The notes beneath the pieces are model-generated. The model saw nothing but the letters and a program-made list of their open reading frames with translations, did not search any database and had not been told where the DNA came from. DNA of 64,000 nt from Ehretia macrophylla (lineage: Eukaryota; Streptophyta; Magnoliopsida; Boraginales; Ehretiaceae): assembly GCA_037974665.1 (NCBI GenBank), contig CM075764.1, forward strand, positions 84,095,825 to 84,159,824. The letters are read 5' to 3'. The stretch's first letter is position 1. Each line of letters begins with the position of its first letter. Made by a program: the position numbers and the translations under genes. Positions 11,946 through 21,439 of this stretch are shown here, piece after piece.

Positions 11946-12440
11946 ACTTAGAAAAATTTCATATTTAGTTCCCATTATTTACAAAATATCTCAATTTAGT
12001 CTATATTATTTAAAATGTCTCAATTTAGTCCCTATTGTTTCATCAAAAATTTTAATTTTGTCCCTATTATTTAAAATATCTCAATTTAGTCCCTATTATT
12101 TTTCAAAAGTTTCAATTTCGTCTATATTATTTTTAAAAGTTTCAATTTCGTCCCTATTATTATTTTTTTAAATTTTAAATTCGTCCTTATTATTTAAAGA
12201 CTAAATTAATATTTTTTTTTAAAAACAGTAGAGATGAATTTAAATTTTTTTGAAAATAATAGGGATGAAGTTAAAACTTTTGAAAAATAATAAGGACAAA
12301 ATTGAAAAACTTTAAACAATATGGACGAAATTGAAACTTTTAAAGAAACAATAAGAATTAAATTGAGACATTTTAAATAATATGGACAAAACTAAATTTT
12401 TTTACAAACAATAGGGACTAAATATAAAATTTTCCCTTCT
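11946..12440. repeat. Modular hairpin (fold-back) element 1
   Basis: The left arm consists of imperfect ~30-base modules around 'caatttagtccctattattt' (about 11950-12190). The right arm (about 12210-12435) carries the same modules inverted, 'aataatagggactaaat'. The outermost modules pair: 'catatttagttcccattatt' on the left with 'acaatagggactaaatataa' on the right. RNA from either strand would fold into a stem of roughly 200-250 pairs. No coding potential, and no clear target duplication found. It lies about 360 bases beyond the stop codon of the minus-strand gene at 12804-13103. Confidence 0.7.
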
Positions 12441-12803
12441 CAATTTTTTCAAACATTTCATAATAACATAATACCGTTACTAGATAACACTCTATTTCTA
12501 ATTCCACGAATAAATTCGATCCATTAGGTTTTATTCAGTACAGTATCTTTGTCGGTGTCGATTCCGATCGTTGTAGTAAGCAGAAAAGTACTTCCTTTCC
12601 TCGCCTTAGGCTTTTTATTACACACTTTACTGATTAGACTCTTTGCGGACTGATTACTTCATTGCTATTCACAAAGCAGCTCCGAAAATAGAAATAAAAT
12701 TGAAAAAATACCACGGCTTTTTCATGCATTACCTTTTAGAAGAAACCATCAAATAAGATTTTATGAACAAGTTCTGTTGACACAAACAAGAGAGGAACAA
12801 ATT
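12441..12803 (-). other. 3' flank and probable 3' UTR of the conserved small-protein gene
   Basis: Sequence following the stop codon on the minus strand. No other gene was seen. A poly(A) site could not be fixed. Confidence 0.35.
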
Positions 12804-13103
12804 TTATGCCCCAGTGATACATGAAAACCATCTATGGCTTCTGAACCGCAATAGCTGCTTTTCCTTTTCAGAATCCTCTGCAGAAAAAGCGCCAGAGTAA
12901 CCAACATCCAAGGACTTATGTCGACGATGCATATCACCAACCTTCCCTGGAGGGGGCGTATTTGCGTACTTTTTACTGTAATCATCAGAATAGAAGTCTG
13001 CAATGTTGTAGGTTTGAGCTGCACCTGAAGAGAGACTTTCATATTGCCTCCTGGTTCTCCTTCGCGTGATTGTTTTGTATACAAATGGGATGAGACCTTC
13101 CAT
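12804..13103 (-). CDS. Conserved small plant protein of unknown function (99 aa)
   Basis: An intact frame starts at MEGLIPFVYKTI (ATG at 13103-13101) and ends at FSCITGA before a stop at 12804. The N-terminus is hydrophobic then strongly basic (TRRRTRRQY). The middle has SSGAAQTYNIADFY, and the C-terminus has LRFRSHRWFSCITGA. I recall this arrangement (MEGLIP N-terminus, RFRSHR-FSC C-terminus) as a plant-specific uncharacterised family; no enzymatic motif, signal peptide or membrane segment is evident. The ATG is chosen because a polypyrimidine tract and acceptor (tttttcag) end at 13113, ten bases upstream, so the reading frame further upstream is intronic and the whole protein sits in one exon. 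It is the only undamaged coding exon in the window. Confidence 0.8.
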   Translation of the reverse strand: MEGLIPFVYKTITRRRTRRQYESLSSGAAQTYNIADFYSDDYSKKYANTPPPGKVGDMHRRHKSLDVGYSGAFSAEDSEKEKQLLRFRSHRWFSCITGA

Positions 13104-13112
13104 ACTCTGAAC

Positions 13113-13125
13113 CTGAAAAAAAATA
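13113..13125 (-). promoter_or_regulatory. Splice acceptor of a 5'UTR intron
   Basis: On the minus strand a T-rich tract ends in CAG at 13113, followed by GTTCAGAGT and then the ATG at 13103. This implies a non-coding first exon further upstream (higher coordinates), which I could not identify. Confidence 0.55.
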
Positions 13126-13640
13126 TTAGCGTTATAATTCCCGAAAAACAAATTTAGAATCCGTCCCGGCTCTTCCCTTTGCTTTGCCTGCTAGAATTTT
13201 TCTGTGTTGTTGAACTTGAAACTTGAAAGGGTGTGGAAAAGTGACTTCATTGGAGGCTTTTGGCTATGGTGGGTTTGGTTGGAAGTGGAATGCATTTTCT
13301 CTACAACTCACTGTTATATGGCATCATAGGTTGGCAGTCTAGACACGTCTGGATTTATTTGACTTGGCATACATTGCAAGGGAAATTTAATCAGATATTT
13401 CTTACACGCCAGCATGTACTATTATTATACGATTGCAAGAAGATTAAATAAATAGTAGATTATGATCAATGTTCACTTGTTTTCCACTACATTATTATAT
13501 GTTTAAGAAATGTGTGATTTGCGTATATACATGTCCATTGCTCTCTGCGTGGTGTATATGATGAAATTGAATATAACTCATTATTTAAGTTTCTATATAT
13601 TTATTTTGGTTAATATTTAATTTTTTGTGAGTAGCACTAG
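13126..13640. other. Upstream region of the conserved gene (intron, 5' exon or promoter)
   Basis: Should contain the 5'UTR intron, the leader exon and possibly the promoter of the minus-strand gene. No donor or TATA box could be chosen with confidence. The small open frame at 13260-13451 on the plus strand is not recognised. Confidence 0.35.
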
Positions 13641-14262
13641 ATACTAAGAGTATCTTCAATGGGGTTCCAAAAATGTAATAATTGTCTTTTTTAGAAACTT
13701 TGGCAATAAAAGTTTAACACCAATGGCAAAAATAGACACCCAAAAAATGATTTTTCATTTAAATTTAGAGACTTTGGTTAAATATGGAGCCCCATCTAAA
13801 TTCTTTTTCAATAAAAATTGAGACCTAAAATAGAGACTCAACAAGAAGACAAATGGGTTTCTATTTCAGATGAACGTTAAAAAAAAAAAAATTATGTTGC
13901 AACAGATCTGATAAACGTTGCAACCAAAATCCAAAAAACACTGTTGCAACAGATCTGAAAAATTCAATATATATACAACACAAACATTGCAAAATTAAAC
14001 AACATCAAGCAAAAAATTCTCAAAGTGTGCAATATACAAAAATAAATTTGTAATCTAAAAAAAAAAGAAGGTAAGTTAGATCCACAGATCTAACTTTTGC
14101 AATTGGCGGTAGGGAGGGGGGGTGGTGAGGCGGTGTGGGGGGAGGGGTGTCGCGGTGTAGGAAGGAGAGGGGTAGGGTGATGCGGGCCACATAAAGGAAA
14201 ATGATAGCTTTGGGTTGGGGGGGAGGGGGGGGAAGGGGTTATATAGGTTATAATTTTTTTTT
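13641..14262. other. Possible MITE remnant followed by G-rich and A-rich sequence
   Basis: 'gagtatcttcaatggggttcc' at about 13648 recalls the GAGCATCTCCAATGG-type ends of plant MITEs. The segment to about 13870 is AT-rich with modules such as 'tagagactttgg', 'atagagactc'. A 'gttgcaacagatctga' motif occurs twice near 13897 and 13943. G-runs at about 14100-14240 are low complexity. No gene seen. Confidence 0.3.
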
Positions 14263-14560
14263 TTATTAATTATTTTTGTTATATTCATAACATTTTTTTT
14301 ATTCATCATATATTGAACTTTTTTATATTCTATGTCACCTTTTTTTTTATTCATTAATTATTTTTGTTATATTCATAACATTTTTTTTATTCATCATATA
14401 TTGTACTTTTTATTTTTTATTTTATGTCACCTTTTTATTTTATTCATTAATTATTTTAGTTATATTCATAATATGTCACCTAGATTTTTTTATTCATTAA
14501 TTATTTTTGTTATATTCATAATATGTCACATGCGATTCTATTATTTAAATATTTTTTTTA
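14263..14560. repeat. AT-rich tandem repeat of up to ~85 bases
   Basis: The sequence 'attaattatttttgttatat' followed by 'tcataa' recurs at about 14263, 14353, 14447 and 14497. The first two units are about 85-90 bases and share 'cattttttttattcatcata' and 'tatgtcacctttttt'; the later two are shortened. The frame open through it (14332-14628) is only the repeat. Confidence 0.8.
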
Positions 14561-14744
14561 TTCCTAATATATTGTATTTTTCATATATTCATAATATATT
14601 AAAAAAATTAATTAATTTTCTTCCATAATATTTAAGCTTATATTTTAGTTAATACTTAATTTAATACTAATCTATACATAATTTTTTAGTTTATTTAACT
14701 ATCTTTTTTTTTCCTTTTCAGCTATGGAGAATGCATAAGGAGGT

Positions 14745-15020
14745 TTCAAGGGTCGCAATTTCACAAATGAAGAAGATATTGTGTGTGTGTGTTTGGTCTA
14801 GTTTGGGTGGTTGTGGGGAATGACGTATGGGTGACACATAGGTTGTGGGGGATTGGGGGTGTGTGTGTGTGTCTGGGTGGTGTGTTTGTGTTTATGTGAG
14901 AAAATAAAGGGGGAAGAAGGGGAGGAAAAAGAAAAAGAAAAAGAAATTTTTTAAAAAATTATAGTTAAAAGGGCAAGGGCGGGGACGGGGGAGGTGGGGT
15001 TGGGTGGGGGGGGGGGGGGG
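14745..15020. repeat. GT-rich then G-rich low-complexity tract
   Basis: (GT)n runs at about 14780-14790 and 14858-14872 lead into GAAAAA runs. A dense set of G-tracts follows at about 14970-15020, ending in an uninterrupted run of about 15 Gs (15006-15020). Confidence 0.85.
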
Positions 15021-15029
15021 TGTTTTTAA

Positions 15030-15545
15030 AATGTTTTAATTTCATCTTTTTTGTTTAATTTTTTTAATTTTATCCCTATTGTTTCTCCAAAAGTTTTAAT
15101 TTCGTCTTTATTGTTTAAAATTTTTCAATTTCATCTCTATTGTTTTCCTCAAAAGTTTTAATTTCGTCCCTATTATTTTTAAAAAGTCGTCCCTATTATT
15201 TCCCTAAAGTTTTAAATTTGTCCTTATTATTCAAAATTAGTCAATTTAGTTCTTATTATTTTTCAAAAAATAATAGGTCTAATTTTTTTTTTGGGAAATA
15301 ATAGAGACGCATGTGAATTTTTTTAGAAAACAATAGGGACTAAATTGACTAATTTTGAACAATATGATTGAATTTGAAACTTTCGAAAAATAATAAGGAC
15401 GAAGTTGAAACTTTTTGAAAATAATTGAGACGAATTGAAACTTTTGGAGGAAACAATAGGGACAAAACTAAAAAAATTTAAGCAATAAGGATAAAATTGA
15501 AACTTTTGAAAAATAATATGGACTAAATGTGATATTTCTTCTTAA
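15030..15545. repeat. Modular hairpin (fold-back) element 2
   Basis: The same design as the element at 11946-12440. Left-arm modules are 'ttttaatttcgtccctatta' variants (about 15035-15260). The right arm has 'aataaggacgaagttgaaac', 'aacaatagggac' and 'aataatatggactaaatgtg' (about 15285-15530). The outermost left module is less well paired, so the left end may be truncated. No coding potential. Confidence 0.65.
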
Positions 15546-16279
15546 AAATGTTATTTTTGTAATTTTGCTTAATTAGTTAGGGTATAATAGTCTTTTTGCA
15601 TGAACAATAAAAATTTCCATTAATTTTGAGGTCTCAATTGACGTAAAGTACCAATTGCAACACATTTTGGTAACATTGAGAACCATTTATGTTACTTTTG
15701 AAATAATAAGGACTAAATTAAAAATGCATATAAACTTTGAAGACGAATAGTAAAATTTGTCCCAAATTTAATTATATACACACAACATTAACTTATAAAA
15801 ACATCTCTTGTATTATATCTCACAATAATGTAAAACATCACATATATAACGTTGTCCTAATGGCCAAAAAGTTGGCCGTGAAATAAATTTAACTATTGTC
15901 CCATGAGAAAGAAGAAAAGCAATAAGATTATTTGTAGTTTTCATTAAGACCAAATTTTGCTGAATTCGTCAAAATTAGATCCAATTTTCAAAAGACCTCC
16001 AAAATACTAAAAAAACGAAAAAGCAGACTTTGTGCTTCAGCATATCATAAAATGTAGCCATCCTTGGTCATACTTTCTTTTCAATGCACTAAACAATAAT
16101 ATCTCTTTTTTGCTTGACTTGGTTGAGCCAAGTGTATTCTCCAATTTGACATAATAAGTCTTTCCCGTCCTTTTCAAAGTAACCAACTAATTTTTCTTTT
16201 TTGAACAGATGAATGTAAGTAGGCAAACCTCCACCAGGATGGTTGGATATTAGAGAATTTAATTGTCTCAATTATTTTA
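15546..16279. other. AT-rich sequence, nothing recognised
   Basis: No supported gene. A 60-codon open frame on the minus strand (16089-16271) reads FKKEKLVGYFEKDGKD in its middle. It looks protein-like but has no family that I recognise and no splice evidence. Confidence 0.3.
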
Positions 16280-16850
16280 CTTGACATAAATTAGTTTTAA
16301 GATGATCAATTTCATACTATTTAATATGGTATTACAGTTGAACTTTGATCTTATGTTATCAATCCACAAACAACCCATTCGTGTTTTAGGCTTTGCACGT
16401 AGACTTATCCACATGCTAGCAATTCATGTTTCAGGTTCTGCGCGTCAACTTTGGTATGTAGTTTTCAAATTTTTTGTTCTTGTGTCACATCATTCATTAA
16501 ATGCGCCTTTAACCTTCAACAATTGACTTTGTGTAGCTCTTTCAAATTCGTTGTTTTTTCGACCACATCAATTAGTTAATCATGGGTGACACGTGAATGA
16601 GAGTGTTAAAAAATTCAATTGTTCAATATGGATAAATCCAAATATTCAAAATCAGTATATACGATTCTGGGCTACTTCGACCACATCAATTAATTAATTA
16701 TGGGTCACACATAAAGGGAGTGTTGGAGAATCCAATTGTCCTACATAGATAAATCAAGACGTTCAAAACTAGTGTATAAGATTTTAAACTATTCTACATG
16801 ATACCAATTGATTTTAAGATGAAACCTCAGATTATTTAAATTGTAGGATA
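16280..16850 (+). mobile_element. TRIM-type miniature LTR retrotransposon, copy A (degenerate)
   Basis: A primer-binding-like TGGTATTACAG lies at 16327-16337, preceded by LTR-end sequence 'ttttaagatgatc'. A 3' LTR starting TGTTGGAGAATCCAATTGTC at 16721 contains 'tgtataagattttaaactat' and 'ccaattgattttaagatg'. Between them are non-coding 'ttcgaccacatcaatta' and a purine tract (aaagggag) before the 3' LTR. An extra LTR-like start at 16604 with repeated 'cgaccacatcaattaattaa' shows a partial internal duplication. These features (short LTRs, Met-tRNA primer site, tiny non-coding interior) match plant TRIMs. It is old and diverged. Confidence 0.6.
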
Positions 16851-17069
16851 TTATACCAATGTACTTTTCAATATCTCAGATTTTCTCTTTGATTACTAGT
16901 GAATATGTAGCTCTTCTACATTATATGAAATTACTGCATGATCACCTAAAGTGCGATTTCAACATTCTATAGCTTCTAACATTGTATCATAACAAGAGAT
17001 ATCAAATGTAATCAAAAGCTGGGTTGGCATGCGTAGAAGCGATAAGTGTGAATATTTTTTTATGGTTAA
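16851..17069. other. Spacer between the two TRIM elements
   Basis: AT-rich sequence separating the two inverted TRIM copies; no feature recognised. Confidence 0.4.
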
Positions 17070-17520
17070 TTGATATTTTATTCTAAAATCAATAAGTATT
17101 AAATGAAGTAGTCCATGATCTTATATACTAGTCATAAATGTCATAATTTATCAATATAGAACAATTGAATTCTCTCCAATAATACCCCTTTTCATGTGTG
17201 ACTCATGACTAATTGATGTGGTCAAAGAAGCAGTTAATCGCATAAGAGCTCCATAACAAAGTTAATTGTTGAAGACGCAATTAATGAATGAGGTGGTACA
17301 TGAGCAACGATTTTGAAAACTATGTACCAAAGTCAACGCCTGAACATGAATAAGTCAGACGTGGATGGATAATATAGGATCAAGACCAACTCTAATACCA
17401 TGATTTAACCTGAGGTTCTATATCAAAATCAATTGATACTAAATGGAGTAGTTCAAGATCTTATATACTAGTTTAAATATACTAAATTGTTCATGTAAGA
17501 CGATTGAATTCTCTAATAAT
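17070..17520 (-). mobile_element. TRIM-type miniature LTR retrotransposon, copy B
   Basis: Read on the minus strand. The 5' LTR (about 17520 to 17403) contains 'agtatataagatcttgaac' and 'tcaattgattttgatataga'. It is followed by primer-binding TGGTATTAGAG (complement of 17390-17400), complementary to initiator Met-tRNA with changes. A ~200-base non-coding interior with 'tttgaccacatcaattag' and a purine tract 'gaaaagggg' leads to a 3' LTR (about 17183 to 17070) sharing 'agtatataagatcatggac' with the 5' LTR. It is complete in layout and inverted relative to copy A. Confidence 0.65.
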
Positions 17521-17714
17521 TATATCGTCTACAATAGACAAAATAGATATCTTTAAAGTAATAAACTAAAATGTTGTAGTAACTTTTGTGTTGAGTTATC
17601 TAACATCAGTTATGAAAATGGCTAGTGATCAATTTATAATTGTGAGGGAAAACCTCACCTCATGAGCTGCTTCTAGGGTTTTAGAAGGTTAAAGACTACC
17701 TCTTACTAGTATAA
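17521..17714. other. Short spacer, nothing recognised
   Basis: AT-rich sequence between TRIM copy B and the LINE fragment. Confidence 0.4.
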
Positions 17715-17862
17715 ATTGTCCAGACTTGTTGGTGGCTAAGATTCTCAAAGGTATTCATTTTAGCTCAATGTCTTTCTTGGACGTGACCAAGGGCCGCCAT
17801 TCATTTGGAGCTGGCAAAGTGTGGTTGTTGGAAAGGATTTCTTGAAATCTGAAGGAAGGTGG
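17715..17862 (+). pseudogene. Fragment of a plant LINE ORF2 (region downstream of reverse transcriptase)
   Basis: Two adjoining frames give KILKGIHFSSMSF and then PPFIWSWQSVVVGKDFLKSE followed by GRW. This matches the conserved block of plant non-LTR polyproteins between the reverse transcriptase and the zinc-binding C-terminal domain (pattern 'K-KYFP-...-S-IW-S-...-G-DLLKKG-RW-VGNG'). It has one frameshift and at least one stop in alternative frames. It stops exactly at GRW, where the LTR at 17863 begins, so the gypsy element inserted into it. The remainder would be beyond the window. Confidence 0.6.
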
Positions 17863-20106
17863 TGTAACACCCAGCTTTATTTTATGCCACATATGCAAGT
17901 TTAATTGTCATTCGTTTATTTTATTTGGGGGTCTTTTTATAAGGGGTGAGATATATTAGGGGTTATATTTAAAGGTTGGCCAAGGCATAATAAAACTAAA
18001 GTATTATATTGGTAAAGCGTAATCCCTTCTAATAAGTTTAAATTGAGCAAACCAAGAATAGCTTTTTTTTTCTCTCTATAATTGACTACTTCTTTCCCCA
18101 AACTAAACCCAGTTGTAAGTTCAGCCAAAACCACTCCTAAGCTTCAAACCACCAAAGCTCCTGCAATCTAATTAACCCTTGTAGGTAAGTGGGTTTGATT
18201 AGCCTTTGTGATTTTCAAAATTCTGATATGGATAAATGCATATAATAGTATAAATAAACTTTAGTAATGACTTGGGGAATGAGTTACTTGTCTGATATGA
18301 TTGGTAGAGCATGAAACTATATGAGTTAAGGTGGTGATACTTACGGGTGTGTGGTATAACATCAAATTATGATGAGGTCTATGGCATGATATGGAGAATT
18401 TGCATGTGTAATTAGTTTATGAGGTATATGTGTGTAGTATACATGTTTAATTAGTTTGTGAAATATATGTGTGTATTATGTTACTGCCGTGTGTGTGGGG
18501 GATGTACAAGCTACATATACAATTCATAATGGTATTGTCCAGTACTTATGGATTACATGTAAATGAAATATAAGTATGTGCATGAGTTATGTTTATTAAA
18601 TTATGAAAGAGAAAGAGAAAGGAAAACCTTATGATGTACTGTGATAGTTTTTTAGGCACATGTAAGAAGATAAAAGTAGAATAGATGTCGATGGACAAAC
18701 TTATATGTAGTAACTAAGCAAACGTGAGATAACTGTTTCGGTTATATATGTAATGTTTGGTTAATTAGTGCTAATATGGTAGGTGTACATTTTATACTTC
18801 AGGATCTCAATTAAATTGGTTATTTTGCATAACCAAGTTAGCGTAAGGGTGTATTTTAGAGAAAAGAACTATAATATTGATATCGACAAGATAAGGTAAG
18901 TTAGACAACCCTCTTGTGCCTAGATCCCCTTTGGTTCTTTCCCTATTAATTCAGTTCGACATTTCATATTCTACAATTTGTTGTCCCCATTCCGATCCTC
19001 TTGTTATTTAGAATCTTGTATTTCATTTACAGTGAATAGCTGTGGTGCTTTGGTGTTGATCATGTTGAGATTTGATAAGTTGTTATATTAACTACTATGT
19101 GTTATCCCTAGAGCTATAACACCCAGTCGGCAGATAAAATTGCCGAATATGCCCTACTTCGATTGTGTGCCCGTAGGTAGGAGATGATTCATCGTACAGA
19201 GGTATGGGGCCGTAGGTGGCCATTGTGTGCCCTCGGCAGTGGGAGATGATTCACCGAGGATGAGGCTAATACAGGGCCTTTCGATAAGTGGTGTGGAAGA
19301 TATATATGTATTGTAGCTCTAGGCGATATTTATGTGGTTAGGACAGTGAGATACTTGTATTGTGGAATTTTAGATAAGCATGTGTGATACTTCAGTATAA
19401 GCTTGTGTGAGACTTCAGTATAAATGAATTATGAGATAACGACACAGGTTTTGTGATATTTGGTTGCATAACTCTAGTTTTAGCCTTGTGTGTGTATTTT
19501 GTATTGATTAAATTATGGTTCAGTATAGTCCGATGTAAATTAACTATTCTTTGTCCCTCTTTTAGATACTATTATACTTGATTTCGCATTATGCCTTGAT
19601 TGAACTCTAATTCCTATTTTGCATCATTTTATTTGGATAACGCTCAGAGCCTGACTCCGGGTGTTCACCTTATTGAGCTTTCTTTGCTCATGATATTTAT
19701 TTATCTACTTCGCAGGGGAAGGTGAGTCCAGTTATCAGGAGAAGAACCAGTCTTAGTATCCCCTACCCCAATCGGCTTGTGGTATACTGGATTTCTTTTG
19801 TAGGACAAATCCAGCTAATTTTGGATGTGTCTATGTTATTGTAGAGTATTAGTGGAAATGATGTAAATTTTGATAATGTAATAAGTATGGTAGAAAGTAT
19901 GTAAATCTTAGTGATATAATCTGTTTGGTTCAAATTATATGAATACTTCGACAATGATGACATGTAGATGCTCTGATGTGAGTTTAACATAATTTTTCAC
20001 TCATTATATTAGTACTTGATTAGATGGATTTGCAGGTTTGAAATGAATTGCGTAAGTCTTTAGCAAGTCGTGACCCAAGTTTAGGGTCTAAGTTCGGGGC
20101 GTGACA
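17863..20106 (+). repeat. 5' LTR of the chromovirus-type gypsy element
   Basis: Starts TGTAACACCCAGC and ends GGGGCGTGACA immediately before the primer site. The first ~640 bases are repeated at 25264-25905, and the part from about 18483 to 19430 at 61009-61887. The 3' copy lacks about 90 bases corresponding to 19100-19190. Small open frames within (17937-18134, 19763-19990) are not genes. Confidence 0.85.
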
Positions 20107-20109
20107 GAT

Positions 20110-20122
20110 TGGTATCAGAGCC
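20110..20122 (+). other. Primer-binding site (initiator Met-tRNA)
   Basis: TGGTATCAGAGCC, complementary to the 3' end of plant initiator tRNA-Met, lies three bases after the LTR end. Confidence 0.9.
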
Positions 20123-20255
20123 ATTAGTTTATTGATCAATGCGGCCTAGGTTATAGGTAGCTAGGATTGTGTTATATTAAGTTTGCATTCAAAATTATAT
20201 TATGTTATGTATTATGACTAGTTGGAAGTGCTTGTATATTATTTGTTTTCAAGAA

Positions 20256-21400
20256 ATGGATCATGAGATGCTTGGTGGAGATGCCAGTAACAATGCTAAA
20301 ACTCATGTAGGAGTAATCAGTGACAATGCCTCTTTAGGTGAGATCTTAGAAAGGCAGAGAGCTCAAAAAAAATGGAAGACACTTGCGGATGAATCCGCTT
20401 CACATGTAGATACTCATGCTGTAGCAGGAAAAATGTTACACCAAATAGCAGTTGGTATTGTTCAGGCTGTGATTAAATAAAAGAAGAAGAAGAAGAAGAA
20501 GAAGAAGAAAAGACAAGATATTAAATATTCTGAAGCAATCCTCGAGAGTTCTTGGGCCTAAACAATCCACAAGAAGCCTATATTTGGTTAGAGTCAATGG
20601 AAAAAATATGGAGACTTATGAGATATGATGAAGCCGCTAAAGTTAGACTTGCAATGCATAAATTTTGTGGGTTAGCAAACTCATAGTGGAAGAAGAAGTT
20701 AGTTGGCATGTTAGTGGAGATGGAATGGAAACAATTCAGAAAGATTTTCTAGGAAAAATATTATCCTGTTGCATATCGAGATGAAAAGATCAAAGAGTTT
20801 ATGCATTAGGTTCAAAAAGATCTGATTGTAACTGACTATACTGATAAATATACAGAGTTGGCCGATTGTGTATCATATATGGTGCCTGATGCAGAATCAA
20901 GTGCAAAAAAATTTTAGCAGGACTACTACTATCCATACATAGGTTTATGGGTTATAATATTTATTTGACCTTTGAAGATGTGTTTGATGCTGCTATTAAG
21001 GTAGAGAGGGCTGAGAGTTTAAAAAGGCAACATTTCAAGAAGCCTATGGCCAGTACCAACAAGAGAAGGGATAAATCTTGGACTCCCCAGCAAAGTAGTG
21101 GTTCTAGTGTGAGCTCTGTAAAGAGGCCATATGATCAGTAGTCTGAGACACAGGGATTCCAGCAACTGCACTATGTCTAGCAGGTTAGAAGTCAGGGGTT
21201 GCAATTCAAACCATCTGTTTCGCATCAGAAAGGTAAAGCGCCTAAATGCGACCACTGCGGTTATTCTCACCTTTCAAAAAATTGTAGGCAGATAACTGGG
21301 GGATGTTTAAGTGTGGGGCTCTGAATCACCGTATAGGACATTGTCCAGAGTTATATCCTCATCCGCATCTTGTGGGACCGACTCGCCTTCCTATGGTTAG
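20256..21400 (+). pseudogene. gypsy gag, degenerate
   Basis: The frame starts MDHEMLGGDASNN. A (GAA)n expansion sits at about 20481-20512, just after an early TAA stop. Gag core pieces follow, including a YYPVAYRDEKIKEF block near 20760, and then a zinc knuckle CDHCGYSHLSKNC at about 21246-21285 (CX2CX3HX4C, the variant found in chromoviruses). At least five in-frame stops break it. It would form the virus-like particle in a live element. Confidence 0.75.
20481..20512. repeat. (AAG)n microsatellite
   Basis: A trinucleotide run directly after the first stop in gag. Confidence 0.9.
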
Positions 21401-21439
21401 ACCTGATCAGTAGTTTGTACCGAGAAATGGTGGACAGAA

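Noticed and set aside
14076-14628. Frames of ~92-98 codons rich in Phe/Ile or Pro
   Set aside because: They are translations of the AT-rich tandem repeat and neighbouring G-runs.
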